This document shows, piece after piece, positions 14,671-22,521 of a DNA stretch of 51,750 bases. The stretch comes from Phycisphaerae bacterium (GTDB lineage: Bacteria > Planctomycetota > Phycisphaerae > Phycisphaerales > Phycisphaeraceae): contig JAUHYI010000029.1 in the NCBI GenBank assembly GCA_030426385.1, positions 1-51,750 on the forward strand, given 5' to 3'. The notes beneath the pieces are model-generated. The model had not been told where the DNA came from and made no database searches. It saw nothing but the letters and a program-made list of their open reading frames with translations. Both the position numbers and the translations under genes were made by a program. Each line of letters starts with the position of its first letter. Position 1 is the stretch's first letter.

Positions 14671-14887
14671 AAAACAAAAGAGACATGCAGGAAAGTAAAA
14701 CGGCAAAGATAAAAAATGTGATGACGCAACTGAATTCTTGGATTCCTGCATTCCTCGTTCAATTCGTAGGCTTGCGGGCTCTCCATTCCTTGGTTCGCCG
14801 CTGTCTGACAAGCAGGGCGTTTCCGTAATCTGTGTCATCGGTGAAATCTGTGGACAGTCATACATACCAACAACAAGAGTTTGAACC

Positions 14888-15955
14888 ATGAGCAAAAATT
14901 ATCGAATCGGTATCATCGGCGTTGGCGCAATTGCGGGCATGCATGCTCGGGCGATTGCGGATATTCCTAATGCAACCTTGGCCGGTGCTTCGTGTCGCAC
15001 TGAAAAGAAAGGCCGAGAGTTTGTCGACCAGTTTGGCGGCGAATGGTTTGCTGGTTATGAGCAAATGCTCGACACGGTGAAGCCGGACGTCGTGACGATT
15101 TGCACCCCCAGCGGCGTGCATCTGGAACCGACGCAGGCTTGTGCCCAGCGTGGCATTCATGTGTTGTGCGAAAAGCCATTGGAAATCAATACCGCCCGCA
15201 TTGGCCAGATGAATCAAGCCGCCGATCAAGGCAACATCAAACTGGGCGGCATTTTTCCGCAGCGCTACAACCCGGTTGTGCAGGCGGTGCAAAAGGCTGC
15301 CGGTGCCGGTCGATTCGGACAGTTGGCGGTAGTGTCAGCCTACGTGCCATGGTGGCGTGACGATGCGTACTATGCCCCCGATCGTTGGCAGGGCACCGTG
15401 CAATACGACGGCGGCGGCGCGATGATGAACCAATCGATTCACGGCGTGGACATGTTGCAATGGATCGCCGCAGCCGGCGGTACTGGTGCGGTGCGCGATG
15501 TGTTTGCATTCACAGGCAAGCGTGGCCACGACGATGACGTGATCGAAGTCGAAGACACCGCCGTGGCTGTGTTGCGTTTTGAAAATGGTGCGCTGGGGCA
15601 ATTGCTCGGCGCGACGTCGATGTATCCGGGCAGTTTGAAACGCTTTCAAATCGCAGGTCGCGACGGCACCGCGGAAATTTTAGAAGACGAACTGATCACC
15701 TACGCCTTCCGCGATGAACAAGATGGCGACGCCGCTATTCGTGAACAATTCGGCGGAAAAACCGCAACCGGTGGCGGGGCGGCTGATCCGATGGCCATTG
15801 ATTATTCCAATCACACACGCAATATTCAGGCGTTTCTCAAAACACTCGACGACGGCAGTGCGCTAGACATCGATGCGACCGAAGCCAGTAAAGCCGTGGC
15901 GATTATCGAAGCCGTGTACGAATCCGCACGCACGGGCCAATGCGTGTCGCTGTAG
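14888..15955 (+). CDS. Gfo/Idh/MocA family NAD(P)-dependent oxidoreductase
   Basis: The 355-residue protein has an N-terminal Rossmann fold (IGIIGVGAIAGMHARAI, residues 7-23), TICTPSGVH, and the family signature HVLCEKPLEIN with the catalytic-region Lys. The C-terminal half is the alpha/beta substrate domain with GGIFPQRYNPVV, GGGAMMNQSIHGVDMLQW (candidate catalytic His) and VEDTAVAVLRFENGALG. Such enzymes oxidise or reduce sugars, inositols or nucleotide-sugar uronates; the substrate is not readable. No clear Shine-Dalgarno precedes ATG 14888. It is the first of two Gfo/Idh/MocA genes here, on opposite strands. Confidence 0.9.
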   Translation: MSKNYRIGIIGVGAIAGMHARAIADIPNATLAGASCRTEKKGREFVDQFGGEWFAGYEQMLDTVKPDVVTICTPSGVHLEPTQACAQRGIHVLCEKPLEINTARIGQMNQAADQGNIKLGGIFPQRYNPVVQAVQKAAGAGRFGQLAVVSAYVPWWRDDAYYAPDRWQGTVQYDGGGAMMNQSIHGVDMLQWIAAAGGTGAVRDVFAFTGKRGHDDDVIEVEDTAVAVLRFENGALGQLLGATSMYPGSLKRFQIAGRDGTAEILEDELITYAFRDEQDGDAAIREQFGGKTATGGGAADPMAIDYSNHTRNIQAFLKTLDDGSALDIDATEASKAVAIIEAVYESARTGQCVSL

Positions 15956-16008
15956 CATTTGCGTTTGCGTCGGATACCGATTCCATAGATTTCTAACGCG
16001 CGATTCTC

Positions 16009-16035
16009 CGTTAGCCGCCGACCTTGGTCGGCGCG
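16009..16035. repeat. REP-like palindrome, single copy
   Basis: CGTTAGCCGCCGACCTTGGT plus CGGCGCG. The stem changes relative to 8940-8966 (CGACC/GGTCG) are compensatory. Confidence 0.75.
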
Positions 16036-16090
16036 TTGCCCGCATGGTAAGCACGACGTTTAGGCTAACGGTTATCGCCTCCCAACCACA

Positions 16091-16123
16091 CGTTTAGCGG
16101 GAGACGCGCAGCGTCCCGTGTTT
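16091..16123. repeat. Dispersed GC-rich palindromic repeat (family D, copy 2)
   Basis: CGTTTAGCGGGAGACGCGCA followed by GCGTCCCGTGTTT is the reverse complement of 218-248 with one substitution. Confidence 0.6.
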
Positions 16124-16280
16124 GCTTGGCCATCGACGCACGGGTACACGACACGCGCATGCGCCCACGGGTGGCTGCGTCGCTCTCGCTAAGCGCTGAT
16201 CGCCGAACATGAATTGGGAACGCTCTTGGATTGCAATAACACGCACACGCCAACCAGGGCGACGGCTAACGGGCATCCCA

Positions 16281-17084
16281 TTATTCAGCCGCGGGCAATT
16301 GGTCCTCAGCAGCGCCTTCGGGGATGGCGAACGTGCTGTCATCAGGCGTGATGAATTGGATGTTCGACAGCGTGGCGTGTCCCAGTGGATCGCCATGAAA
16401 ACCCTGCTCGGGGGACCAGTTGAAAAATTCCCATTCGGTCGCGAGCTTAACGCCTTCGACGTCGACTATTTTTTCGTAGCGCACCGCGTGAGGATCAGCC
16501 TCGGCTTTATCCACGGATTTGCCATAGGTGACGATGTAGGCCGTCCCATCGAGCGTGTTGGTTTTTGGATTGCGATAGAGCACGTACCAGTCTTTGGGCG
16601 AATCGCCGACGCCTTCGCCGAAGGTGAGCTTGGCGGTATGTTTTTGTTTCCACGGTGCCAGATGCGTGCCGGGGTCCTGCAATTTAAACGGCAAGGCGAG
16701 GAAATAGGGCCAGGTCAGCAAATGAAAACGCGGGCTTGGGCCGGGCATCTTGGTGTCAGCCGGTGAAACCCATGCCTTGTCGCCATCGAACACCATCACG
16801 ACGCCGTTTTTCAAGGTGATCCGCACGCGATTGGCGTGGTAGTCATAGATGATGGTCGCGTCGAGAATGGTGTTGCCGCCGAACGCCACCACCGCCTCGA
16901 ATTGCACCGCCGACTTGGCGTACCACACGTCAGCCTGATGCGACTGCTCGATCGATTCGGCGAAATGCTCCGCACTGTTGTGAGCCATCGCTGGAGTTGA
17001 TGTCATCATTAAACATGTCGTTGCGACTGCAATCGCTGCAGCGGTGGACTGAACCGTCTGACGCAAGGCCGAAAAATTTTTCAT
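16281..17084 (-). CDS. Secreted protein of DUF6503-like family
   Basis: The 267-residue protein starts with a signal peptide of about 34 residues: a Lys/Arg N-region, the hydrophobic stretch AAAIAVATTCLMM, and a TPAMA cleavage site before HNSAEHF. The mature part resembles DUF6503-like secreted proteins, with NGVVMVFDGDKAWVSPAD, WPYFLALPFKLQDPGTHL, GDSPKDWYVLYRNPKTNTLD, YIVTYGKS and WEFFNWSPEQG. The fold may be LolA-like (outer-membrane lipoprotein carrier type), but this is inference. Start at ATG 17084 with CAGGA 9 nt upstream; an upstream Met (17186) adds 34 residues that would spoil the signal peptide. The role is unknown. Confidence 0.72.
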   Translation of the reverse strand: MKNFSALRQTVQSTAAAIAVATTCLMMTSTPAMAHNSAEHFAESIEQSHQADVWYAKSAVQFEAVVAFGGNTILDATIIYDYHANRVRITLKNGVVMVFDGDKAWVSPADTKMPGPSPRFHLLTWPYFLALPFKLQDPGTHLAPWKQKHTAKLTFGEGVGDSPKDWYVLYRNPKTNTLDGTAYIVTYGKSVDKAEADPHAVRYEKIVDVEGVKLATEWEFFNWSPEQGFHGDPLGHATLSNIQFITPDDSTFAIPEGAAEDQLPAAE

Positions 17085-17192
17085 GGCAGGAATCCTGTGT
17101 AAGCAATCGCAAACAATCGTAAGCAACCGGCGATCTTCGACATGCATGCGACATGCAGCATACGACACGCCATTGATCATATGCACGCAATC

Positions 17193-17222
17193 ACGCGGGG
17201 GAAAAGTGGGGGGGGTGGGGGG
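17193..17222 (+). repeat. G-tract half element at the end of an oxidoreductase gene
   Basis: CACGCGGGGGAAAAGTGGGG followed by GGGTGGGG. It lies directly beside the stop codon (17226) of the - strand gene. Confidence 0.65.
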
Positions 17223-17225
17223 CGA

Positions 17226-18350
17226 TTATTTGTTTTTTTCGGACTTGGCGATCAATTCTGCCATGAGCGCTTCGTAGGCATCGTGATCGGTAGGCAGGTC
17301 GACGGGCTTGCCGGTAACGCCACTCATGATCATGGCATTGATCAGTTCCAGCGACCCGAGGCCATCGCGTCCTGGCGCGAGGATTTTGCTGGCATCGTCA
17401 GCGACGATCGCATCGAGAAAAGCCGTCAGCGTCGCTTGGTGTGGACCGCCTTCGAGTTTGGATGGCGTGACGTTGAAATCCGTTCGAGCAAAGCCCGGGA
17501 TGCTCCACATTTCACCGTTTTTAATCGCCTCGTCAGCAGACATGTTCATGGTCGCCATTTTGAGCGAGCCATCGGGTTGGCCTTCGATACGGCCACGATC
17601 TCCGACCACTTCAATGTGTTTGACGCCGAGCTTTTCACTGGTGTTGACCACGAAGACGCCGGTCGCACCGTTTTCGTATTCCCAGATAGCCGAGACGTCG
17701 TCTTCGACTTCGATGTTGTGATACTTGCCCAGCGTGATGTTGGCGGTGATGCGTTTGGGCAGACCGAAAAGCCAGTACAGCATGTCGATGTCGTGTGGAC
17801 ATTGATTGAGTAGAACGCCGCCGCCTTCGCCTTTCCAAGTGGCGCGCCATGAGCCTGAATCATAATAGGCCTGGCTGCGGAACCAATCGGTGCCGATCCA
17901 AGTGAAGCGGCGGAAATCGCCGAGCGTGCCGTCGACCATCGCCTGCTTGATGAAACGAAAGTCGGGCCTCATGCGCATCTGGAACATGGCCCCGTAGAGC
18001 AGGTGCGGGTGAGCGTCCGCCGCATCGTTCATTTGCTTGGCGGCTTTGGCGGTGACTGCGACGGGTTTTTCGGTCATGACGTGCAGGCCGTTTTCAAAAC
18101 CGGCGATGGCATATTCAGGATGAAAATAATGCGGGGTCACGATCAAAATGGCATCGACCAGGCCGGACTTAATCAAGTCGTGGCCGCTTTCAAAACCTTT
18201 GACGCCATAGGTGTCCACAACTGATTTGAGGTTGTCTGCAAAGCTATCCGCCGCCGCCGTAAATTCGAGGTTGGGGATGTCTTTGAAATAGTTCATGTGG
18301 CTCTTGGCCATGCCACCGCAACCGATAACGCCTAGTCGTACACGTTCCAT
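17226..18350 (-). CDS. Gfo/Idh/MocA family oxidoreductase (second)
   Basis: The 374-residue protein has the Rossmann start RLGVIGCGGMAKSHMNYF, ILIVTPHYFH and the dehydrogenase signature HVMTEKPVAVTAK. The substrate domain has GEGGGVLLNQCPHDIDMLYW with the candidate catalytic His. It resembles predicted sugar/inositol dehydrogenases, common in large numbers in planctomycetes. It shares no close identity with the 14888 paralogue beyond the family motifs. ATG 18350 has no Shine-Dalgarno; a TACATT box about 24 nt upstream is a weak -10. Substrate unknown. Confidence 0.9.
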   Translation of the reverse strand: MERVRLGVIGCGGMAKSHMNYFKDIPNLEFTAAADSFADNLKSVVDTYGVKGFESGHDLIKSGLVDAILIVTPHYFHPEYAIAGFENGLHVMTEKPVAVTAKAAKQMNDAADAHPHLLYGAMFQMRMRPDFRFIKQAMVDGTLGDFRRFTWIGTDWFRSQAYYDSGSWRATWKGEGGGVLLNQCPHDIDMLYWLFGLPKRITANITLGKYHNIEVEDDVSAIWEYENGATGVFVVNTSEKLGVKHIEVVGDRGRIEGQPDGSLKMATMNMSADEAIKNGEMWSIPGFARTDFNVTPSKLEGGPHQATLTAFLDAIVADDASKILAPGRDGLGSLELINAMIMSGVTGKPVDLPTDHDAYEALMAELIAKSEKNK

Positions 18351-18871
18351 GAGGAAAGTCCAGTTTGTTTAATGTAAAAGAGTGAAAAAGTAGTTTATTT
18401 TGTGGGATTAAACGGGGAATTGAGGGAGTCTACCCGGGGCGGGATAGGGCGTTAAGACTACCCGTATCAGATTCGTCATGCAACCAGTTCACGGGGGCGA
18501 CTTTTCACGGCAAGGATTCTGGCGTACGCTTGGCGACCCGCGGGTTGGGCATGGATAAAAAAGAATGTGAGGCGATGGGGTGGTGGGCGATGGGGTGGTG
18601 GGCGAGGGGTGGGGGGGCACGGGTGGGGGGGGGCTCCTGTTCGATCCGTTTCACAGTAAACTACGCAGGACTCGATGTCGCTTGTGGGATGAATCGCCAA
18701 TGGGCAACATCCGCGATTCATCCAAAGGCATGATTCATTAATCGTGATACAAAATAATCGTGATACAAGAATCATGATGGCAGGCGTGAATTTGTAACAA
18801 TCGTAATGTAGAGCGTTTGGAATTTGAGGATTTAGGCATACGGGGAAAGTCGGGGGCAATGGAGCATCCAC
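18351..18871. other. Intergenic gap, 521 bp, no gene seen
   Basis: Contains a GATGGGGTGGTGGGC tandem (about 18571-18610) running into G-tracts (to 18632), then AT-richer sequence with two near-identical words AATCGTGATACAA (about 18738-18765). It lies between divergent genes, so promoters for both are expected here. Confidence 0.5.
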
Positions 18872-20083
18872 GTGATATTTGACAGTGTAGAAATGGCCCC
18901 GGCAGATCCGATTCTTGGACTGACCGTCGCGTACAACCAGGACCCGAATCCCGACAAGATCAATCTGGGCGTAGGTGTCTATAAAGATGCGGATGGCCGC
19001 ACGCCGGTGTTGCAAGCCGTCAAGGATGCTGAGCGTCGCATGTTGGCAGGCGAGACTTCGAAAAGCTACAAGCCCATCGAAGGCGATGCGAACTATGCCT
19101 CGGCAGTGCAGCATTTGCTGTTGGATCGGCCCAACGAATCGGACCACGAAGCGATTAAAAGCAAACGCATGGTGACAGCGCACACGCCCGGCGGCACCGG
19201 CGGTTTACGCGTGGTCGGTGACTATTTGAAAGCCAACCATCCAGACATGACCTTGTGGTTGACCACGCCGACCTGGGCGAACCATCCGAATATTTTCCAG
19301 GCATCGGGCGTGCCTACCAAGTCGTTTTCGTATTTCGATGATCAGACGTTCAGTCTGGATTTTGATGCGATGATTGCCACGTTCGAAAAAATCCCCGCAG
19401 GCGATGCGGTGTTGCTCCATGGCTGTTGCCACAATCCCACGGGCGTCGATCCCACGCCGCAACAGTGGCGCGATATTGGTTATCTGTTGCACAAGCGTGG
19501 CGTGCTGGTGATTCTCGATTTTGCGTACCAAGGATTCGGCGACGGTCTGGTTGAGGACGCGGTAGCGTTGCATACGATGCTCGAGCCGGGTCGGGAAATG
19601 CTGGTGGTGTCGAGTTTTTCCAAGAATTTCAGCCTGTACAACGAACGCGTCGGTGCGGTGTCCGCCGTGGCCAGCGATGCCAAAACCGCGCAGACGGTGC
19701 TAAGCCAATTGAAGCGCGTCATTCGGTCCAACTATTCCAATCCACCCGGGCACGGCTCGGCGATTATCACCGGCGTGTTAAACGATCGCGGACTGCGCAT
19801 GAACTGGGAAGCGGAACTGTCGGTCATGCGCAATCGCATCAACAGTATGCGACGCATGTTCGTCGAAAAATTAACCGAGCGCGGGGTGGATCGAGATTTT
19901 TCATTCATCGGCCAACAGCGTGGCATGTTTGCCATGACCGGGTTCACCAAAGCGCAAGTCGATCAACTGCGTGAGGAATACGCGATCTACATCGTCGGCA
20001 GCGGTCGGGTGAACGTGGCCGGCATGACCGACAACAACATGGATCGCCTGTGCGACGCGATCGCCGCAGTGCTGGGGGGCTAA
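18872..20083 (+). CDS. Class I aspartate/aromatic amino acid aminotransferase
   Basis: The 403-residue enzyme matches AspC/TyrB-type PLP transaminases (aspartate or aromatic amino acid with 2-oxoglutarate). The N-terminus, MAPADPILGL then KINLGVGVYKD, aligns with E. coli AspC. HGCCHNPTGVDPTPQQW holds the Asn that contacts PLP, LDFAYQGFGDGL the Asp/Tyr pair, and VVSSFSKNFSLYNERVGA the Schiff-base Lys (K251). RVNVAGMTDNNMDRLCDAI closes the protein. The start is GTG at 18872, placing the conserved APADPIL block as in AspC; the downstream ATG (codon 8) is less likely. Aspartate versus tyrosine preference cannot be told. Confidence 0.92.
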   Translation: MIFDSVEMAPADPILGLTVAYNQDPNPDKINLGVGVYKDADGRTPVLQAVKDAERRMLAGETSKSYKPIEGDANYASAVQHLLLDRPNESDHEAIKSKRMVTAHTPGGTGGLRVVGDYLKANHPDMTLWLTTPTWANHPNIFQASGVPTKSFSYFDDQTFSLDFDAMIATFEKIPAGDAVLLHGCCHNPTGVDPTPQQWRDIGYLLHKRGVLVILDFAYQGFGDGLVEDAVALHTMLEPGREMLVVSSFSKNFSLYNERVGAVSAVASDAKTAQTVLSQLKRVIRSNYSNPPGHGSAIITGVLNDRGLRMNWEAELSVMRNRINSMRRMFVEKLTERGVDRDFSFIGQQRGMFAMTGFTKAQVDQLREEYAIYIVGSGRVNVAGMTDNNMDRLCDAIAAVLGG

Positions 20084-20126
20084 GCGTAGGTTTGTACGCT
20101 ACCCAGATGCGGTCAAAGGCAGTTAG

Positions 20127-20295
20127 TCCACAGATTTTCACAGATTGCCACAGATTAGGAAAACACAGAAATATAGAAATACAGAAAACAGAGAAGCAGA
20201 GAATTATTAAGTATTGGGGAGTGTGCTCGTTTTTACTTTTTAATTTGCTGTTTTCTACTTTTGAAAATCTGTGTCAATCTGTGAAAATCTGTGGA
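20127..20295. repeat. Inverted-repeat element of CACAGATT type between the aminotransferase and prfB
   Basis: A 30-nt left arm (20127-20156: TCCACAGATTTTCACAGATT and on) is repeated in inverse at 20266-20295 with one mismatch. The interior is AT-rich with further CACAGAA/CAGAG words and a GAAAACAG/CTGTTTTC pair. No ORF lies inside. It resembles a small non-autonomous element and ends 14 nt before the prfB -10 box. Confidence 0.75.
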
Positions 20296-20308
20296 TAAAA
20301 AAGAAGGC

Positions 20309-20314
20309 TACAAT
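20309..20314 (+). promoter_or_regulatory. -10 box TACAAT of prfB, leaderless geometry
   Basis: TACAAT, then AGGCTCC (7 nt) and the ATG at 20322, so the mRNA should begin at or next to the start codon. Confidence 0.55.
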
Positions 20315-20321
20315 AGGCTCC

Positions 20322-21453
20322 ATGTCAACATTGCAACACGAAAACATTCCCGGTTTGCTGGACGATCTCGAGGCGCGGATTTTAACCGTCCGTGACTCTC
20401 TTTAACTACGATGCAAAGAAAGATCGGCTCAGCGAGCTGGAACAATTGATGAGCGCGTCGGATTTCTGGGATAGCCAGGAAAAGGCGCAGGCGGTGGTGG
20501 CGGAACTCAAAACGATCAAAGCCCAGATTGAGCCGGTGGCCAAACTGCAATTGGCGGTGGAAGATGCCAAGCTGTTGTGGGAGATGGCCGTCGAAGCTGA
20601 TGACGATGAAAGTCGTCAGGAAGTCGACGAACAATTGGCATCGCTGAGCAATCGTGTGGACAAGTTAGAAACGCTGAACCTGCTGTCGGGCAAGTATGAC
20701 GATCGCAATTGCTATCTGACGATCTATTCGCGCGAAGGCGGGACCGAGGCCCAGGACTGGACCGAGATGATGATGCGGATGTATCTGTATTACACCGAGG
20801 CCATGGAATGGGACGTGAGCGAAGTCGATAAGACGTATGGCGAAGAAGCGGGCCTCAAAGAAGTGACGTTGTATATCAAAGGTCCGATGGCGTATGGGTA
20901 TCTGTCCGCCGAGCGTGGGACGCATCGCTTAGCGCGGGTCAGTCCGTTTAATGCCCAAGGCAAACGGCAGACGAGTTTCGCGGCAGTGGATGTGGTGCCT
21001 GAGTTTCCCGATGATGGGGCGGCGGTTGTGGATGAGCAATATCTGGAAGTCGAGCCGTTTGCGCGATCGAGTGGGCCTGGTGGTCAGAATGTGAACAAGC
21101 TGGCGACGGCGGTGCGGTTGGTGTATCGCAATCCCGAACTCGATGCGCCGATCATGGTGGTGTGTTCGGTCGAACGGAAACTCGAACAGAACAAAAAGCG
21201 AGCGATGAGCATTTTGCGCGGCAAGCTGGAATTGCATGAAGAGCAAAAGCGACAAGCGGAAATGGATCAGGCGACCGGCGGTAAGCTCGACATGGGATGG
21301 GGCACACAGATCCGCAGCTATGTGTTTTACGACAACCGTGTGAAAGACCACCGAACTAATTACGAACAGGGTAACCCGCAACGCGTCATGGATGGCGACA
21401 TTCACGGTTTTATCGAAGCGGAATTGGCCCGACGCGCGAAAGTCGCAAAGTAA
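20322..21453 (+). CDS. prfB: Peptide chain release factor 2, expressed by +1 frameshift
   Basis: RF2 ends translation at UGA and UAA. Frame 0 starts at ATG 20322 and reads 27 codons to a TAA at 20403-20405. A +1 shift on CTT (20400-20402) continues at AAC 20404, giving about 376 residues. The 5' segment (LLDDLEARILTVRDSL) and the junction (L-NYDAKKDRL, compare E. coli YLDYDAKKERL) match the usual RF2 N-terminus, so this is the classic autoregulatory site and not an error. RVSPFNAQGKRQTSF contains the SPF stop-codon-reading tripeptide, and SSGPGGQNVNKLATAVRL the catalytic GGQ. Oddities: the in-frame stop is UAA rather than UGA, and no Shine-Dalgarno-like AGGGGG precedes CTT. The stop codon lies in a heptad array. 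Confidence 0.93.
20397..20406 (+). promoter_or_regulatory. RF2 programmed +1 frameshift site, CTT TAA C variant
   Basis: TCT CTT TAA C. The canonical cassette is CUU UGA C with a Shine-Dalgarno-like element 3 nt upstream. Here the slippery CTT and following C are kept, the stop is UAA, and the upstream bases (CCGTGACTCT) show no Shine-Dalgarno. Confidence 0.85.
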
Positions 21454-21510
21454 GAAGTAAGAAGTAACAAGCAAAAAGTAAAACGCAAGACGCAAGACGC
21501 AAGACGGATG
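21448..21510. repeat. Drifting heptad array after prfB
   Basis: Nine consecutive seven-base units: AAGTAAG twice, AAGTAAC, AAGCAAA, AAGTAAA, ACGCAAG three times, then ACGGATG. The unit changes along the array while period 7 is kept. The first unit includes the prfB stop codon. Confidence 0.85.
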
Positions 21511-21974
21511 ACGATCCATACTTGCGCTTCGATTCATCCTAGCTCCCGGTGAATACCGGGAGTTTGTGTAAGGGAAAATTTAGGCCGGGCAAGTTTTTAA
21601 CGGGATGGGCATAAGGCGAGCCGTTTGAAGTGAAGTGGGAAGGGATGAGATGGCATGGGTTGGGGGGGGTGTGGGTTGGGTTGGGGTGGAAAGTGATGTG
21701 TAGGTATGCGGGAGTAAGCGTGTGCGTGGGGGAGGTGTGGAGGTGGGGGGGTGTGGGGGGGAGAAAAAAGTGGGGGGGGAGGGGCGGAAAAAGTGTACGG
21801 ATGGTTGGGCATGGTCGATACATAAAGGTAGCCCCGCGTCCTCGTGGGCATCTGTTGTTTTCCCCTGCGCGAAAGGCATCGCGACCAGTGGTCCGATAAC
21901 AGGTTGTCGAAACATGCGAGACATGGATGAATGGATGGGCCCGGCGGTGTTTTCAGGTTTATGGAGCGTGATTT
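21454..21974. other. Intergenic gap between prfB and the flagellar region
   Basis: No supported gene. It contains the heptad array, a small hairpin (21543-21562), long G-tracts (21660-21785) and one inverted copy of the composite element's CGCGCAGGGGAAAAC half (about 21852-21868). Long frames on both strands are low-complexity. Confidence 0.6.
21543..21562. terminator. Possible weak terminator after prfB
   Basis: CTCCCGG (21543-21549) and CCGGGAG (21556-21562) form a 7-bp stem with loop TGAATA. Only TTT-GTGT follows, so efficiency as an intrinsic terminator is doubtful. Confidence 0.4.
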
Positions 21975-22481
21975 ATGACGGGTGAATCGATGAAACCACA
22001 GAATGCTGCCAATGGCGTTGCCAGCGAATCCGCATCGGGCGTATCTGGCGTATCTATAGATAGTGTTGACGCGCGTTCACAAGTGGCCGACGCCTACATG
22101 GCAGACGTTGCGGGGGGTATGGGGGGCGTGGGGGGAAATGTGGGGGGGGAGGTGAATCTGACGGTTCGGGCGTTTGTGCGATTGTTGCCGGTGCTGTTGG
22201 TGGGGTTGTGTTTTATCAGTGGCGGTTTGTATCTGGCGATACCTTCGAATGGGCCGACCGCGACCTGGGGATCATTGAATCGGCTCGAGCCGATGGAAAT
22301 GCCAACGCGGCAACTTTTGAGTCAGGATGACGAAGAGGTCCGCATGGAAACAGCACGTTTGTCAGAAGCAGAAGCTCGTGGCATTCGTGCGGAACTGGCG
22401 ACGATGTCGGATGATGAAATTGATACGCGTTTGCGAGAATTTTTACGCGACGCACAGAAGGCGACGCAGATAGAACCGTAG
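21975..22481 (+). CDS. Single-pass membrane protein at the head of the flagellar cluster, unknown
   Basis: The 168-residue protein has a Ser/Ala/Val-rich cytosolic N-terminus, a Gly-rich stretch GGMGGVGGNVGGEV (residues 47-60), one membrane segment (about 66-90, LLPVLLVGLCFISGGLYLAI), and an acidic helical tail (about 115-168, SEAEARGIRAELATMSDDEI). No known family was recognised. The Gly-rich stretch is encoded by a G-tract like the intergenic repeats. GGAG 8 nt before ATG 21975 sets the start. It is followed after 40 nt by the TPR gene, so the two are likely co-transcribed and may form a membrane complex. Confidence 0.7.
   Translation: MTGESMKPQNAANGVASESASGVSGVSIDSVDARSQVADAYMADVAGGMGGVGGNVGGEVNLTVRAFVRLLPVLLVGLCFISGGLYLAIPSNGPTATWGSLNRLEPMEMPTRQLLSQDDEEVRMETARLSEAEARGIRAELATMSDDEIDTRLREFLRDAQKATQIEP
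22111..22151 (+). repeat. G-tract repeat inside a coding region
   Basis: CGGGGGGTATGGGGGGCGTG continuing GGGGGAAATGTGGGGGGGGA, the same GGGGAAATGTGGGGGG core found between genes. It is in frame and encodes Gly/Val/Met/Asn. Confidence 0.7.
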
Positions 22482-22521
22482 CAAGTCCCGGTAGGACGTA
22501 CACGATGGATGGAGCCAATCG

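Larger units (their letters stand above)
15956..16280. other. Intergenic gap with single REP-like and family D repeats
   Basis: A single REP-like palindrome (16009-16035), a detached GGCTAACGG half (about 16062-16070) and the family D palindrome (16091-16123). The long - strand frame over 16094-16396 is out of frame with the real gene and was rejected. Confidence 0.55.

Noticed and set aside
20322..20405. prfB as a pseudogene because of the in-frame TAA
   Set aside because: The CTT TAA C junction and the flanking protein match the RF2 autoregulatory frameshift; the rest of the gene is intact.
21597..21924. Pro/His-rich ORFs of 84-114 residues on the - strand
   Set aside because: C-tract translations of the G-rich repeat region; no start signals and no family.
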